From assembly GCA_030180135.1 (NCBI GenBank), contig CM058235.1, positions 16,392,720-16,456,719 on the forward strand: a DNA stretch of 64,000 nucleotides, given 5' to 3'. This stretch comes from Orychophragmus violaceus. Its lineage: Eukaryota; Streptophyta; Magnoliopsida; Brassicales; Brassicaceae. The notes under the pieces were generated by a model. That model was not told the DNA's origin and made no database searches. It saw only the letters and a list, made by a program, of their open reading frames with translations. Position 1 is the first letter of the stretch, and each line of letters opens with the position of its first letter. A program made the position numbers and the translations under genes. Of the stretch, positions 9,231 through 20,227 are shown piece after piece.

Positions 9231-12200
9231 ATCTCCCACTTGTACTGGAATCACCTATTCCTATAATCCCTTCGTCTCTATATCTCGATATGGCATAAGG
9301 CAAGAGACTGTGTCATCCTTATTATAGCCAACATCATGTTCATCGAACTCCTGATCTATACTGATAAAACAAACGACTGACAATCACCTCGTTTGAGCAC
9401 GGCCATGCATTTTCTCAGTATCAAATCTTCGATGGGCCCTGAGATATTTATCTCCCGTTATATGGGAGGGACAAATCCCATCTTGTTCCATCCCTGTTTC
9501 TACACATACTTCATGATACGCCTAAGCAATGCCTTTAAGCCGCCAGTTACGAAACGACGTTTGACAAGGTCAAAACGTACCAATTCATATGCTAGAAAGC
9601 ATGATGAACTCAGGTATAAGGACTATACTCTATAGTCGTAATGAGAACCTCCCATGACACTGATATAACTATCCTGTGGAGTTCTCATTAGCGGGTCATG
9701 TCCGATCATATGTTCACCAACATATATCTATGTGATTGACTGTGATAATCATATCATTGACTCCATCAAACTTAGTCCAATAGTCACCTCACATGCTAGT
9801 CTCTCGCGGTTGTTAGTGTCCCACTTCAACAACCTCGACTAGGGACAAACATAATTTTATGTCATCTTTCACTTATAGGGTTTCATGATCAAGTCATCAA
9901 CTTGATGACCTATAAAATGAACATAAAATACTTTGGGACCATTATTTAATTATCCAATAATCAAATAATGTTGATGTCAGTTTTAACTTACACAAACATT
10001 GTCATAGCATGTCTATGTAAAGATTACAACATAACTAATGTAACTCCCACTAGAATCAAGATCATCTCTTCAGATATCTAATACCTACAGCAACAGAATA
10101 AATCTCGTGCTTAGGTTGTGGGAGAGACTGCGGTGTTTTTGCTTGAAACGATTCCAATAAACCACACCGCCATTCAGATAAAAGCACTATTCTACAGTTT
10201 TCTGCTTGGATCCCTTCCAACAGATAGTACCCTTATTTGGACAAAAAGACATAACCAAGTGGGAACCAGAAATCGTCTTTGTCCGTCTAACTACTCTCAA
10301 CTCGTTCGTCACTTCCTTAGTTCAGCATGAACCTATCCTTAGTGTTCCTCAAACACTTGGGATATTTCTGGCAACTGTTCAGTGAATTTTACCGGATCAA
10401 CTTGGTATCTACTCGTAATGCGTAAGCTGCATCTGTATGAGTGTAAATTATGGCATTCATGATGGATTCTATTGCAGAAGCATAAGGAATCACACTCATA
10501 CATACTAGCTCAGCTAGTGTTCAAAACACTTCATCTTGCTAAGATTGTTCCTAGCTCAGCCAGTGTCCAAGACACTGCATCTTGCTAAGATTATTGCCAT
10601 AAGACCTTTGGTATGAAGCCACTCTTGGAATCATGCATATTGGAACTGTCCAAAGCCTTATCTACATAAGGATTCTGACACGATCCAATTAGCCTTCCCT
10701 ATCCATCTCAGTGGATCCTTATTCCAAGAACTCACGCGGATTCTCCCATGTCCTTTGATGAAAATGAATTTCGACCCAAGTCTCATGAGACTTGAGCAAC
10801 GGAACGTCGTTTATGATAATGAGTATGTCGTCTACATACAGTGTGAGAAATGCAACTACGCTCCCACTAGTCTACTAGTAAATGCACGGTTTCTATTCGT
10901 TCCTGATCAAGTCAAAACTTTTGACCGTTTTATCAGAACGTGGATTCCAACTCCAAGATGTTTTGCTTCAATCCAGAAATGGATCGGTGAAGCTAACATG
11001 CATACCAAGCCAATATTCGGAGTTGGGCTCACCATCGCTTCTTGAATTTCGCAGGTTCGTCACTTTTCAATGATCAAAAGATCACGGCAATTGGTTACGA
11101 GAAATCACTCTCGAGTTAGTGACGGATCCATTCGGATCAGCGAACTTCAGGCTCCACAGGTGTAGGTCCTACAGCTCTTTGCAGATCTCACCGCTGCTCT
11201 CCCTTTACAGGTTGAGCAGCCTCCTGTGTTTATCGAATTTCTTCGATGTGTACTCTTACTCCCACTGTTCTTATTGGAAAGTATAATCTTTCTCAAAAGA
11301 CACAGTTCCGGACAACAAAATTTTGTTCTCGGATTGGTTATAAAAGTAATAAGCCTCGGTTTCCCTAGGACAACCAGCGAGGTAGAACTTATCAGATTTG
11401 GGTTCAAGCTTGTCAGCTATCATTCCCAAATGATCAGAAACAACATACTTGAAAAACTTCCAGTCCACATCCAATGTGATGTCTTTCAATTGATTCTGAT
11501 TGAAACCCTTTTTCTGCGCAAACACAGACCTTTTAGAGCGTATTTCTAAAAGAATAATGGAAGATTCTTGTGACTCATCATTAATCGGAGCATATCCAAT
11601 ATGGTCCGATTATTTCCCTTACAAACACCATTCATGTTTTCATGAGAATTAAGTTGTGATCACGGAATTCTTGACTTAAGTATTCTCCTCCGCGATCTAA
11701 TCGAGGATCATCAATACTTCTGTCATATCGGTTCTATACTTCATTCTGGTACTCCTTTGACCATTTCAAAAGATTCCGACTCGTGTCTCATCAAATGAAC
11801 ACAACCATACTTACTGAAGTCATCAATAAGGTAATGAAGTACTGAAGATTTTCTCTGGCATTTATTCTCATCGGGCCACATACATCAGTATGAGCAAGGC
11901 CCAATAAGCCTCTGGCCCTTTTCTTTAGCTCTGCTAAATAAGCCTTATTCATTTGGTCCAGCAGGCAGAATTCATGTCTCATATGATTTATAATCAAATG
12001 AGCCCAAAAGCCCATAACCATGGAGCTTCTGAATTCGCTTCACTCTTATATGGCCAAAACGACTATGCCAAGGAAGGACTGGTTCGAGTCATCAGACTCA
12101 AACTTTTAGTATTTATGTTATATTCAAACTTCCGCTGGTTTAAGATATAAAACCCATTCCAAACGGGGTGCTACCATAGAATATTTCATTAAGATCTAAA

Positions 12201-12412
12201 GAACAAAATTTGTCTTTTATCAGAATGAAAAACGTCCAAATTCTAACAAGAAAATGAAAGACATCTTTGCATATAGCAAGTACATGGTGGCAATTACTTA
12301 ATTTCTAAAACCAAGCTTGAAAGGCTCCTACAAGTGGAGAATTTATACGGCTAATGCAGCAACCATTGCTTCATTCCAGACGTGCAGTTCCACTTGTCCT
12401 TTCTCCAATGTT
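9231..12412 (-). pseudogene. Decayed Copia pol (integrase, RT, RNase H)
   Basis: Short open stretches separated by stops. 12021-11791 holds the pre-integrase and integrase start (HTDVCGPM, then YFITL). 11525-11271 holds the integrase C-terminal block with SDKFYLAGCPRET and AYYFYN. Near 10780-10560 there are scraps that resemble the RT to RNase H connection. The protease DTG region around 12430 is out of frame. No enzyme can be made. Confidence 0.75.
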
Positions 12413-13327
12413 CTACTGTTGCGTAGGTCCTGCATATTTCAAAAATATCAGTACTACAACTAGTATCCAATACTCACGTAGAACTTGAAGTGATAACACA
12501 ATACCTGAAGAAGAAGTCTCATACATCTTCTCCATCTCTTGTGAATCTTCCAAGAATTTAATGCAATTTCTCTTCCAATGCCCAAACTCTTTACAGTAGC
12601 AGCATTTATCAACATCAGATGGGCCTGACTTGGGCTTAAAGGATGACACAGGCTTATCCCGATTCCAAATCTGAATGGCCTTGCCTCCACCCTTGTCTAT
12701 ACAAAATTTCTCAAATTTCTTGCCCTTTATGATGTTTTGCTCTGCTATCTTGAGCATGCCATGCAGTTCAGTCAACTTCTTCGTCAAGCCTTTCTTGATA
12801 TAGCTGTTAATAAACTTATCATAGCTTGACGGCAGTGACTGCAGAATGATGTTTGTAGCCAACTCTAGGCTAACATGACAATCTAGTTTCCCCGGGTTAT
12901 CAATGTAACCCATCATTTTAATGACATGAGAACTGACTGGAGTATCCTTTGGTAGCTTGCACCCAATGAGAGATTTAACCGTCTGGTATCTCTCAATTCG
13001 TGCATGTTCCTGAAACATCAGTTTCAGACTGGTGATCATCTCTATTGGCGACTCCACGTTCTCGTATTGACTCTTCAAGTCCGAGTTCATGGTAGCCAAC
13101 ATCAGACCACACACATCTACCACATCAATATAATGCTTATTCCAAGCATCATATACTGCATGCGAGGCATTGGTCCCAAGCCTATTGGGGAGAGCTTTCT
13201 CAAGGACATAGTCCTTATTCTCCTGCTTGAGAACTATTCTCAAATTCCGATACCAATCCAGGAAATTTGATCCATTTAACTTGTCCTTCTCAAGGACGGA
13301 TCGCAATGAGAAAGTAGTTTTAGGCAT
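12413..13327 (-). CDS. Copia gag polyprotein (element 1)
   Basis: 304 residues, starting close to the leader. The Copia gag (UBN2-type) core spans roughly 10-200, with LNGSNFLDWYRNLR near 17-30 and the ILQSLPSSYDKF motif at 161-172. The zinc knuckle is C242-x2-C245-x4-H250-x4-C255. After about residue 285 the frame runs out of the protease (the expected DTG is lost), so the tail to position 304 is frameshifted. The protein would form the particle shell. The frame is open although pol is dead, which fits either relatively recent decay or use as a trans-mobilised element. Confidence 0.8.
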   Translation of the reverse strand: MPKTTFSLRSVLEKDKLNGSNFLDWYRNLRIVLKQENKDYVLEKALPNRLGTNASHAVYDAWNKHYIDVVDVCGLMLATMNSDLKSQYENVESPIEMITSLKLMFQEHARIERYQTVKSLIGCKLPKDTPVSSHVIKMMGYIDNPGKLDCHVSLELATNIILQSLPSSYDKFINSYIKKGLTKKLTELHGMLKIAEQNIIKGKKFEKFCIDKGGGKAIQIWNRDKPVSSFKPKSGPSDVDKCCYCKEFGHWKRNCIKFLEDSQEMEKMYETSSSGIVLSLQVLREYWILVVVLIFLKYAGPTQQ

Positions 13328-14048
13328 AAGCTGAAATCCAAGAAAACAAAGATTTAGTTATGTATTCCATGAAATGAGAAATCTTATCTAATAAGAAAAC
13401 TCGCATTATATTCAAACAATATTTCCTCTATGAATATAATGATCCAAGATCCATATTTCACCAAAATCTGAGTGGACGACTCGCCATCACCCAAAAGTTA
13501 GTTATCTAGGTAAGCAAATCATTGCTAATTGTACCCAGTACAACTCTTGGTCGCAGATAAGACAATTCATGTCTCATCTACTCTGACGTCTCTGGACCCA
13601 GAACTTCTGATGGTCCAGTCAAGTGAACCAATCTCTTCAGTCTTGTGATTATTGACAGTCGCACTGCAAGTCTATCAATGATCACCTTCCTTACTCATGT
13701 AGTAGTGAATACCAAGGACTCCAAGTCTATCCATCAACGAAACAAGTCTTGACAGTAGACAAGATTCGGCAAGACATCAAGGTTACTTGATATTTAGTTG
13801 AGGAAACTAAACTCTAAAAGGTTAGCAAATCAATCTCTTAGGTCATGTAATTGTTGATGTCAAGCACTGCAAGTCCATCAACATTATTACCTGCCTTACT
13901 CACGTAATTGTGGACACCAAGCTCTTGGCTAGACCATTACACAACGAAATGAGTCTTGACAGTTGACCATGTTGAAGCTAATCTTTGATCAAAGTTCAAG
14001 TCGAGTTTGGTTTCTGCAAATTCAAGGTTCAATAACCAGAATTTCGAG

Positions 14049-14450
14049 TACTGTGTCGATCGACGCAGACTATGTCTGTCGATCGACACCACCAGACAAA
14101 ACCTGACTTTAATAACCGGTTAATCCAATTGACCCGGTTCATTGAACCGGTCATATCGATCAACACAACCCTTGTGTGACGGTCGACATAGACCTAAACC
14201 GGAGACAGTTTTGATAACCGGTCCAATCCAATTTGACCAACTTATCAGATCTAACTGATCTCAATCGATCAAATCGGTTTATATTAATTGGGATAATCAG
14301 TTCAATCCAATTGAACCAATTCATCCAATTCAAATCGATCTGTTCGGACTTAACCAAGCATGATAACCGGTCCAATCCAATTGAACCGATTAACCAATCG
14401 CAAGGTCTGTGTCGACCGACACTCAACCTGTGTCGATCGACACAGCATGC
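14049..14450. repeat. Copia 1 leader: dyads and 70-79-bp repeats
   Basis: Three tandem units start at 14213, 14292 and 14362. Each opens with GATAACCGG or GATAATCAG followed by TCCAATCCAATTGAACC. They are flanked by GTGTCGAYCGACAC dyads at about 14053-14088 (pair), 14155-14190 (decayed) and 14408-14443 (pair, 21-bp pitch). This is the 5' leader of the minus-strand element, next to its primer-binding site. Confidence 0.8.
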
Positions 14451-14621
14451 TTTCTGTTTTTCTTCGCGAAAAACCCTAGCCCCCGACTCTGTCGATTTCG
14501 CTAAAACACAGAGTCGTTTTCGATCTGAATCGATCTAACCTGATCTTATTCATACTATCTTATGAACGAATTTAAATCATCAAATTCTACTAAACAGGCT
14601 GATTCAATGATAAAACCCTAA

Positions 14622-14634
14622 GGCTCTGATACCA
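14622..14634 (-). other. Primer-binding site of Copia 1
   Basis: On the minus strand TGGTATCAGAGCC, complementary to initiator tRNA-Met, one base inside the right LTR. Confidence 0.9.
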
Positions 14635-14635
14635 C

Positions 14636-15328
14636 TGATGGAATTCCTAGCAGTTCCTAATCCGATTAGGCAACCCTGAGTCTGAATTCCGAGCCTAGGA
14701 TCTAAGGGTTTGTGTTATTGAATCATGGATCTCGCGTTTACCTTGTTCTGGCAGCGGAAATGAATGGTAAGACGAGATCAGGAGCGATTCAGGTGCCTCG
14801 CTCTATCGTAGTCCACACGCACACAACCTGGAAAGCCGGGATGCTAGTGCCGGATCTAGGAATTGAATAGAGAGAGTTTCTGATTTTCTAATCAGGAAAA
14901 GTGAATGGCCTCGGGTTCAGGTCGACCATATAAGCCTATATACGACCTGTTATGACTAAACCTTCTTTCGGATTTAACCGAAAAGATCTAAGTCATAAAC
15001 CGAAACATCAGTCTCGGAATCGACATGTGTCGATCGATACACCAACTGTGTCGATCGACACACCTCCCTTTACTCTATATTGATATGTATCCAATACACA
15101 TCATCTTGATCACCACCATGATGATTATTCCCATATATAAGCTTCCAGATTGCTTAGGTGTGTGACCCTATAGGATCATATAATACTGGCAGTAAGTCTA
15201 CAACTTACAGACTGCAAGAGGCTTCTAGCAAAGCATTGCAACCGCCCAGTATCATACAACATGTCTGATCTCGACGTACAACTATCGTTAGAGTAAGTAC
15301 AATGTGATTTCAGGACATAATCCTAACA
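14636..15328 (-). repeat. LTR (upstream) of Copia 1
   Basis: 693 bp, paired with 8536-9230. It carries the same dyad pair near 15022-15060. Confidence 0.9.
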
Positions 15329-15773
15329 CGAAGAACCGGAACTGAACCCGACCCGAACCGAGAACCGAATGGGTACCCGAAATATCCGAAGTACAATTAT
15401 ATATTCAAAATATTAATTATATTTAGACTTAATATAACATAATTATCTAAAATTATAATTACAAACTCAAATATATTGGTTAATTTTAGATCAAAATAGC
15501 TAAAATGCCCAAAATAAAAGAAATATACAAAACTTCTTGCTATATTTGTTTCAATTTAATAATTTTTTGTTCAAATTAACCAATTTTTATTTTTGTTTTA
15601 TGATTTTATGGGTACTCGAACCCGAACCGAACCCGAATAGAACCGAACCGAACCCGAACCGAAATTATAAGATACCCGAATGGGTCTTATATGTCTAGAT
15701 CCGAAAACCCGAAAACCCAAAAAACCCGAACTGAACCCGAACGGATATCCGAACGCCCAGGCCTAGGTCTCTT

Positions 15774-16973
15774 CCTGCTCCTGTTTTCATGTTCGGCTTC
15801 ATGTGGTTTGTGGTCTTTCGGTTTAGTTACGGTTCCAGACCATTTTGGCTTAGCTAGTCTTAGGTTTTGCTAGCGCGTAACCTCTATTTAGTTTTTTAAA
15901 CCTCTGTTTGGGATCTAGATCTTCAGCCTTTGTGTTGGTTTGTGTTGGTGTCCGTGTTCCTCTTGGTGCCGGTTTGTGCGGTGGGTTTTCTTGCTCGTAA
16001 GATCCGGTTTCACTAGGTCTCAGTTTGGTCTGGTTCATGTGCAGATGGCTTTGTAGCCTCCTGCTGTGTTTCTAGTCCTCAATGGGCTGTTTTGTGCTCG
16101 TCTTCGTTTGCTTCGGGTGGTGTTGAAGCTGTATTTTGAGTGAGCGCTTATCCTATCTTCTAGTTTTTTCGGTTTAGTTCCTCCGTTTTTTTCCCGGTAT
16201 ATTCTGCTCCTTTGCAAGGATTCTCCGGCTCTAACTTTAGGATTTGGAGCGGCGGATCTTCACGCATTTGGTCATCGGTTGTCGAATGGTAAAAGTTTCT
16301 TCCTTCGTCTGCTTTGGATGGTCTGCATATGGTCTTTCGTGACTTCTCGAGTTGGAGCACTCACTTATGAGTCGGTGTTTGGATCTAAATAAAGTTCGGC
16401 CTTAGATGCTTCTCGTCTATCTTTTCTAGCTTCATGGTGTTTGGTGTTGTTCGGGTGTCTTGGTGAGTGATCTCGTTCGGTTCTTGTGATTTCTAATACT
16501 CCCTCTGTTTCACAAAGATACAATTTTTAGAGTTTTCACATATATTAAGAAAACAATTAATACTTAATCATAAATGTATCGATTTTGTTACTATACAGTT
16601 TCCAATATCTCTAAACCATTAGTAATTTAATAAATTTAATTAATCTTCTTAAAATGTTCAAAATATCATCATTAATTAATAAAGTGTGCATAGAAAAGCT
16701 AAAAAATATATCTTTGTGAAACAATTTTTTTTCTAAAACATGCATCTTTGTGAAACGGAGGAAGTACTTGTTGGATTGCTTTATTTGTTTTTGGTTTTTA
16801 GTCTCCGAGGATTTTCTATTAGTGTGTCGGTTCTTGTCTCCCTTAAATTTCTAGAGTTTTAGTCTTCCAAAAATCTCTTATGGGCATTGATTCCGGTGTA
16901 TCCGGCTTTGTAACCCTGGCTTGTATCCTTCTTTGTATAATATAATCTCATTTCAGTGTTGAAAAAAAAAAAT
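15774..16973 (+). mobile_element. Non-LTR retroposon 3' portion with poly(A)
   Basis: T/G-rich non-coding sequence ending TAATATAATCTCATTTCAG, a short spacer and an 11-base A run at about 16963-16973. The sequence left of the hAT MITE (8364-8405) may belong to its 5' part. It is interrupted by a Stowaway MITE. No reading frame is convincing. It could be a LINE 3' end or a Sadhu-type unit; the 5' boundary and target duplication are not clear. Confidence 0.5.
16499..16764. mobile_element. Stowaway (Tc1/mariner) MITE
   Basis: 266 bp flanked by TA. Terminal inverted repeats of about 30 bp start CTCCCTCTGTTTCACAAAGA on the left and CTTCCTCCGTTTCACAAAGA on the complement of the right, the classic Stowaway signature. 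Non-coding, AT-rich centre. Confidence 0.92.
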
Positions 16974-17487
16974 TCGTAGCAGCTCTGTTATTCAATAACC
17001 ATGATTTTTTTTTTTACAAGAAGATGAATAATATAACCATGAATTATATATTTAATATTTGTTTGTGTTAGATCATAGCTCTGATTTCATTTTTTGCTGT
17101 TTTTTTTTCCTTTTAAAACTCTTTCAACCAGATTTAACGCTTTTGGAGTTTACAGAAATTGAACATAACCACTAATCTCATTTGCGGAGTTGGGAATTCA
17201 GACAATGAAAAATAAATTTCTATGCCTATTCAACAAAGCTTTCAATTTTCATTAACTTCATCGTTCATTTTAAAACCCTACGTATTGTTTGTATATTAGG
17301 GTGAAAACATGTTTTAAATGTCTATCTTGAATTAGTTCTTCAATATAGAGAATAAAAAAAGAAGTTAGACACATTCAAGACCACAACATAGAGAATAAAA
17401 AGCAGATTACCTTTACACTAGAAGACAAAACATGCATCCTTCAATCAAAAAACAAAGAAAGAATTTCATAGGCTCTTTCTACATTAC
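16974..17487. other. AT-rich spacer
   Basis: No gene, RNA or repeat recognised. It contains T-rich runs and lies between two mobile elements. Confidence 0.4.
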
Positions 17488-18133
17488 ATTGAAACGGAAA
17501 CAGATACGTGGAAACGAAACGTTAGGAAACGCGAAAACGGTTTTTTTTTTAAAAAGGAGGAAGCGAAACGTTTTGGAAACGTTTGTACATATATTTATGA
17601 GAGTAATAAGAATATAATAAACACCAACCATAAAAAAGTTCAATTTAAACATAATTCCAACCATATTTATAAAAAAAGAAGATTTTGGAACCAAAAAATC
17701 TATAAATACAAACGATGAATCATTTTGACTTAATTTTGAAACTATCAACCTTAACATGAGAAGAATATATGATAAGAGGTAAATTCGTCTTTTTCTGTGC
17801 ATTTTTCTGATAGCTTTTTTAGGGTACATATATGATTTAAGCAAAAAAAATCATATTCCTTTTTTAGTAATGATGACTTTTTCTAACAAATTACAAATTA
17901 TCAGTTAAACTCTTACATTTTTAAATTATTTACTATTAAAATAGAAAATAAAAATTTCCAAACAAAAAAATAAATGACGTTTTCAAAAACGGATACGCCG
18001 TTTCCATCGCGTTTCTAAAAATGGATACGCGCTTCCATCATGTTTCCAAATCACAATTTTTAATAAACGCGTTCCATCGCGTTTCCACGCGTTTCCGTCG
18101 CATTTTTGTTTCCGAAACGTTTCCGAAACAGAA
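17488..18133. mobile_element. Inverted-repeat element rich in GGAAACG
   Basis: The left end reads GAAACGGAAACAGATACGTG and on; the complement of the right end reads CTGTTTCGGAAACGTTTCGG and on. Both arms are dense in GGAAACG/CGTTTCC repeats around an AT-rich centre. No coding sequence. It looks like a MITE-type DNA element, but the exact ends and target duplication could not be fixed. Confidence 0.5.
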
Positions 18134-18337
18134 AACAGTACTAGGACGGAGTTTCCATGCAACACATGGCTCTTTTGGCAGCACAAAACAAGCCAATCAT
18201 CAAAGATATATAAGTCAAATGATGTCTTTTGCAGTAAACTAAAATCGCAAAACAAATTCATCCAATAAAAATGTATAACACGGCCACAACCACATTGAAG
18301 ATTTCACCATATTCAAGCATGTCTCGTATGCCATTCA

Positions 18338-19480
18338 TCAAACGATGACAGTAGCGACATACACAAACCCATATTTTACAGGAATTGGACGTGGAAGCAC
18401 CTCACCAGACCACTCAACCTTCCCCCAAATCTCATCGTTGTTACGTCTTTCAAGTGCAATCATCGCACACCAAATCATCCTATTCTTATAGCCACCACCA
18501 CCACCAGAAGCCACAAACTTGTCCCAGAAAAGTGCCATCTTTCCACCATAATCCGCCAACCTAACGTTGGCAAATCGAGCAAACTTAGGCAGTCCTTTTA
18601 TACCCTTCAAAGTCTTCCAGGATCTTACCTTAGTATCATACCATTTGAATTCTTCTTCGTAATAATAGTAGTAAAGCACGTTCCCTATCACGCAAGAAGA
18701 ATACCATCTGAAACCCAAATCCATCTTGGATGTTAAACCATTCCATATACCATCCTTGGGGTTGTAAGCCTTACCATAATCCCCATAAATGTATAGCTTT
18801 CCATCAACCACTACGTTATCAGTTTTATCATGACAGCTATATCTCCTCGGCCCCCCTATAGGACAAGACATGGGCTCCCAGGTTTGGGTCTTTAGATCGA
18901 AAACCTCCATCCAGTTTGATGGATTGTAGTGTTTGTAACAGCCTCCTGTTACGTATATCTTTCCATCAAGGAAATTCGCTGATGGGTAATCCCTCTCCAC
19001 CTTCATGCTTGGAGCATTGCGCCACGTGTGAGTCCAACAGTCAAGGAATGAGACATCAGATGAGAGCGAATTGTACTTAGATCCGCCAATGGTGTAGATA
19101 TTAGAACCAACAGCCACAAGACCCGAGGAGTTCACGGGAGGAGAATGGGGAATTGGGACTGTAGCCAAAACATACTCACTTGACTTCTTATTCTTCTTCT
19201 TCCTTAGGGTTTGATTAGGTCTTCGACACAGCATGAACCAGTGAGAGTTATGATCAATAGGAGAGAACCGTAAGCACACATAGAGACAATTCTCGGTACG
19301 ACCTAATAGTGACCGGGTCTGGTAAAGCTCTGGTGAAGTGAGGAGCGAGCGAAAGCGCTTGGAGACTAAGGAAAGAGTTGGGTAGTACAATCTCGAGACA
19401 CGGGCTAGGCAGCTCACTAGCAAATCATCTGGAAGTGGAGGATTCGAGGTTGGTTCTATCATCGGCTTTTTCATCTTCAA
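18338..19480 (-). CDS. F-box/kelch-repeat protein
   Basis: Intact single-exon 380-residue protein, a usual length for the family. The F-box lies at about residues 15-57 (PLPDDLLVSCLARVSRLYYP, SLVSKRFRSLL, SPELY). Kelch repeats follow, with GSNIYTIGG (about 125-133), DGKIYVTGG and DGKLYIYG and their downstream tryptophans forming blades. Such proteins bind the SKP1-like adaptor through the F-box and a substrate through the kelch propeller, within an SCF ubiquitin ligase. There is no signal peptide. A poly-Tyr run (YYYYYEEE) and a Gly5 loop are local low-complexity features. It stands between a MITE and a broken NPC1-like gene; nothing in the sequence suggests co-regulation. The substrate cannot be predicted. 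Confidence 0.92.
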   Translation of the reverse strand: MKMKKPMIEPTSNPPLPDDLLVSCLARVSRLYYPTLSLVSKRFRSLLTSPELYQTRSLLGRTENCLYVCLRFSPIDHNSHWFMLCRRPNQTLRKKKNKKSSEYVLATVPIPHSPPVNSSGLVAVGSNIYTIGGSKYNSLSSDVSFLDCWTHTWRNAPSMKVERDYPSANFLDGKIYVTGGCYKHYNPSNWMEVFDLKTQTWEPMSCPIGGPRRYSCHDKTDNVVVDGKLYIYGDYGKAYNPKDGIWNGLTSKMDLGFRWYSSCVIGNVLYYYYYEEEFKWYDTKVRSWKTLKGIKGLPKFARFANVRLADYGGKMALFWDKFVASGGGGGYKNRMIWCAMIALERRNNDEIWGKVEWSGEVLPRPIPVKYGFVYVATVIV

Positions 19481-20227
19481 CGGTGGCTCTTAATTGTCCA
19501 TTGCTCTTTGAGACTGCATGAAGAATAAACATCTAATTCTAGGGTTTTCGGTGGATGGGCTTTACGGTCTAAGAATAAACCATCTAATAATTTTCATTTT
19601 AGTTTATTTACATATTTTTTTCACCGTGAATGATAAATGCAAACGTTTGGTGGTAAAGGTGGCCATGGTGCTTATTCTAGTAGTGTTGATTTTCAAGGTT
19701 TTCACACTGTCCCTCTTTCTTTCTTAATCCATTCATCGATTATGTCGTTGTGTTGATACCTAAATCTTGATATGTATGCTCTCTTTTTCTTATCAGGCTA
19801 TGAAAATGGTATCATTCAAGCTTCATCGTTCCGCACTTGTCACACATATCTTAACAAGCAGGTACTTTCCTATCACATAATATGTAGAGGATACGTTCTA
19901 TATAGGTCTCTGTTATCGTGTAAGCTTATACTATAAGTTTGTTTTCAGGCTGACTTTGTTAATTCAATGAGAGCAGCTCAAGAGTTTAGCTCAAAAGTTT
20001 CTCGTTCTTTAAAGGTAAAAAAACTATACGATTTGATTCAAGTCTCATGCTTTTAACATATATCGTTGGATCATCTTCCTTCATTTTCCTAATGAATCTG
20101 CTCATACAAACATGTCGCAATAATTCATCATTACCAGGTGAATTTAATGACTAACTTGTGATTTATTCTCTTTCAGATGGAGATATATCCATATTCAGTG
20201 TTTTATATGTTCTTTGAGCAATATCTT

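Larger units (their letters stand above)
8536..15328 (-). mobile_element. Degenerate Ty1/Copia retrotransposon 1
   Basis: LTRs 8536-9230 and 14636-15328, TG...CA ends, 5-bp target duplication CGAAG (8531-8535 and 15329-15333). The uninterrupted target can be read at 37571 in the sister MITE. The tRNA-Met primer site adjoins the right LTR on the minus strand and a purine tract adjoins the left, so the element reads leftwards. LTR divergence is about 1.5% by eye, plus small indels. Gag is open; pol is broken by many stops and frameshifts. A close relative lies at 46298-53300. Confidence 0.92.
8414..15765. mobile_element. hAT-type MITE rich in CCGAACC, split by Copia
   Basis: The termini are TAGGGGTGGGC and, complemented, TAGGCCTGGGC. 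An exact 8-bp target duplication GGTCTCTT flanks them (8406-8413 and 15766-15773). Excluding the nested Copia element it is 554 bp, almost the same as the sister copy at 37452-38002 (551 bp). It has no coding capacity. Both ends hold dense CCGAACC/CCCGAA repeats, plausibly transposase-binding sites. Confidence 0.88.

Noticed and set aside
10755..11045. A plus-strand frame of 96 codons
   Set aside because: It is antisense to the decayed Copia pol, which reads on the minus strand.
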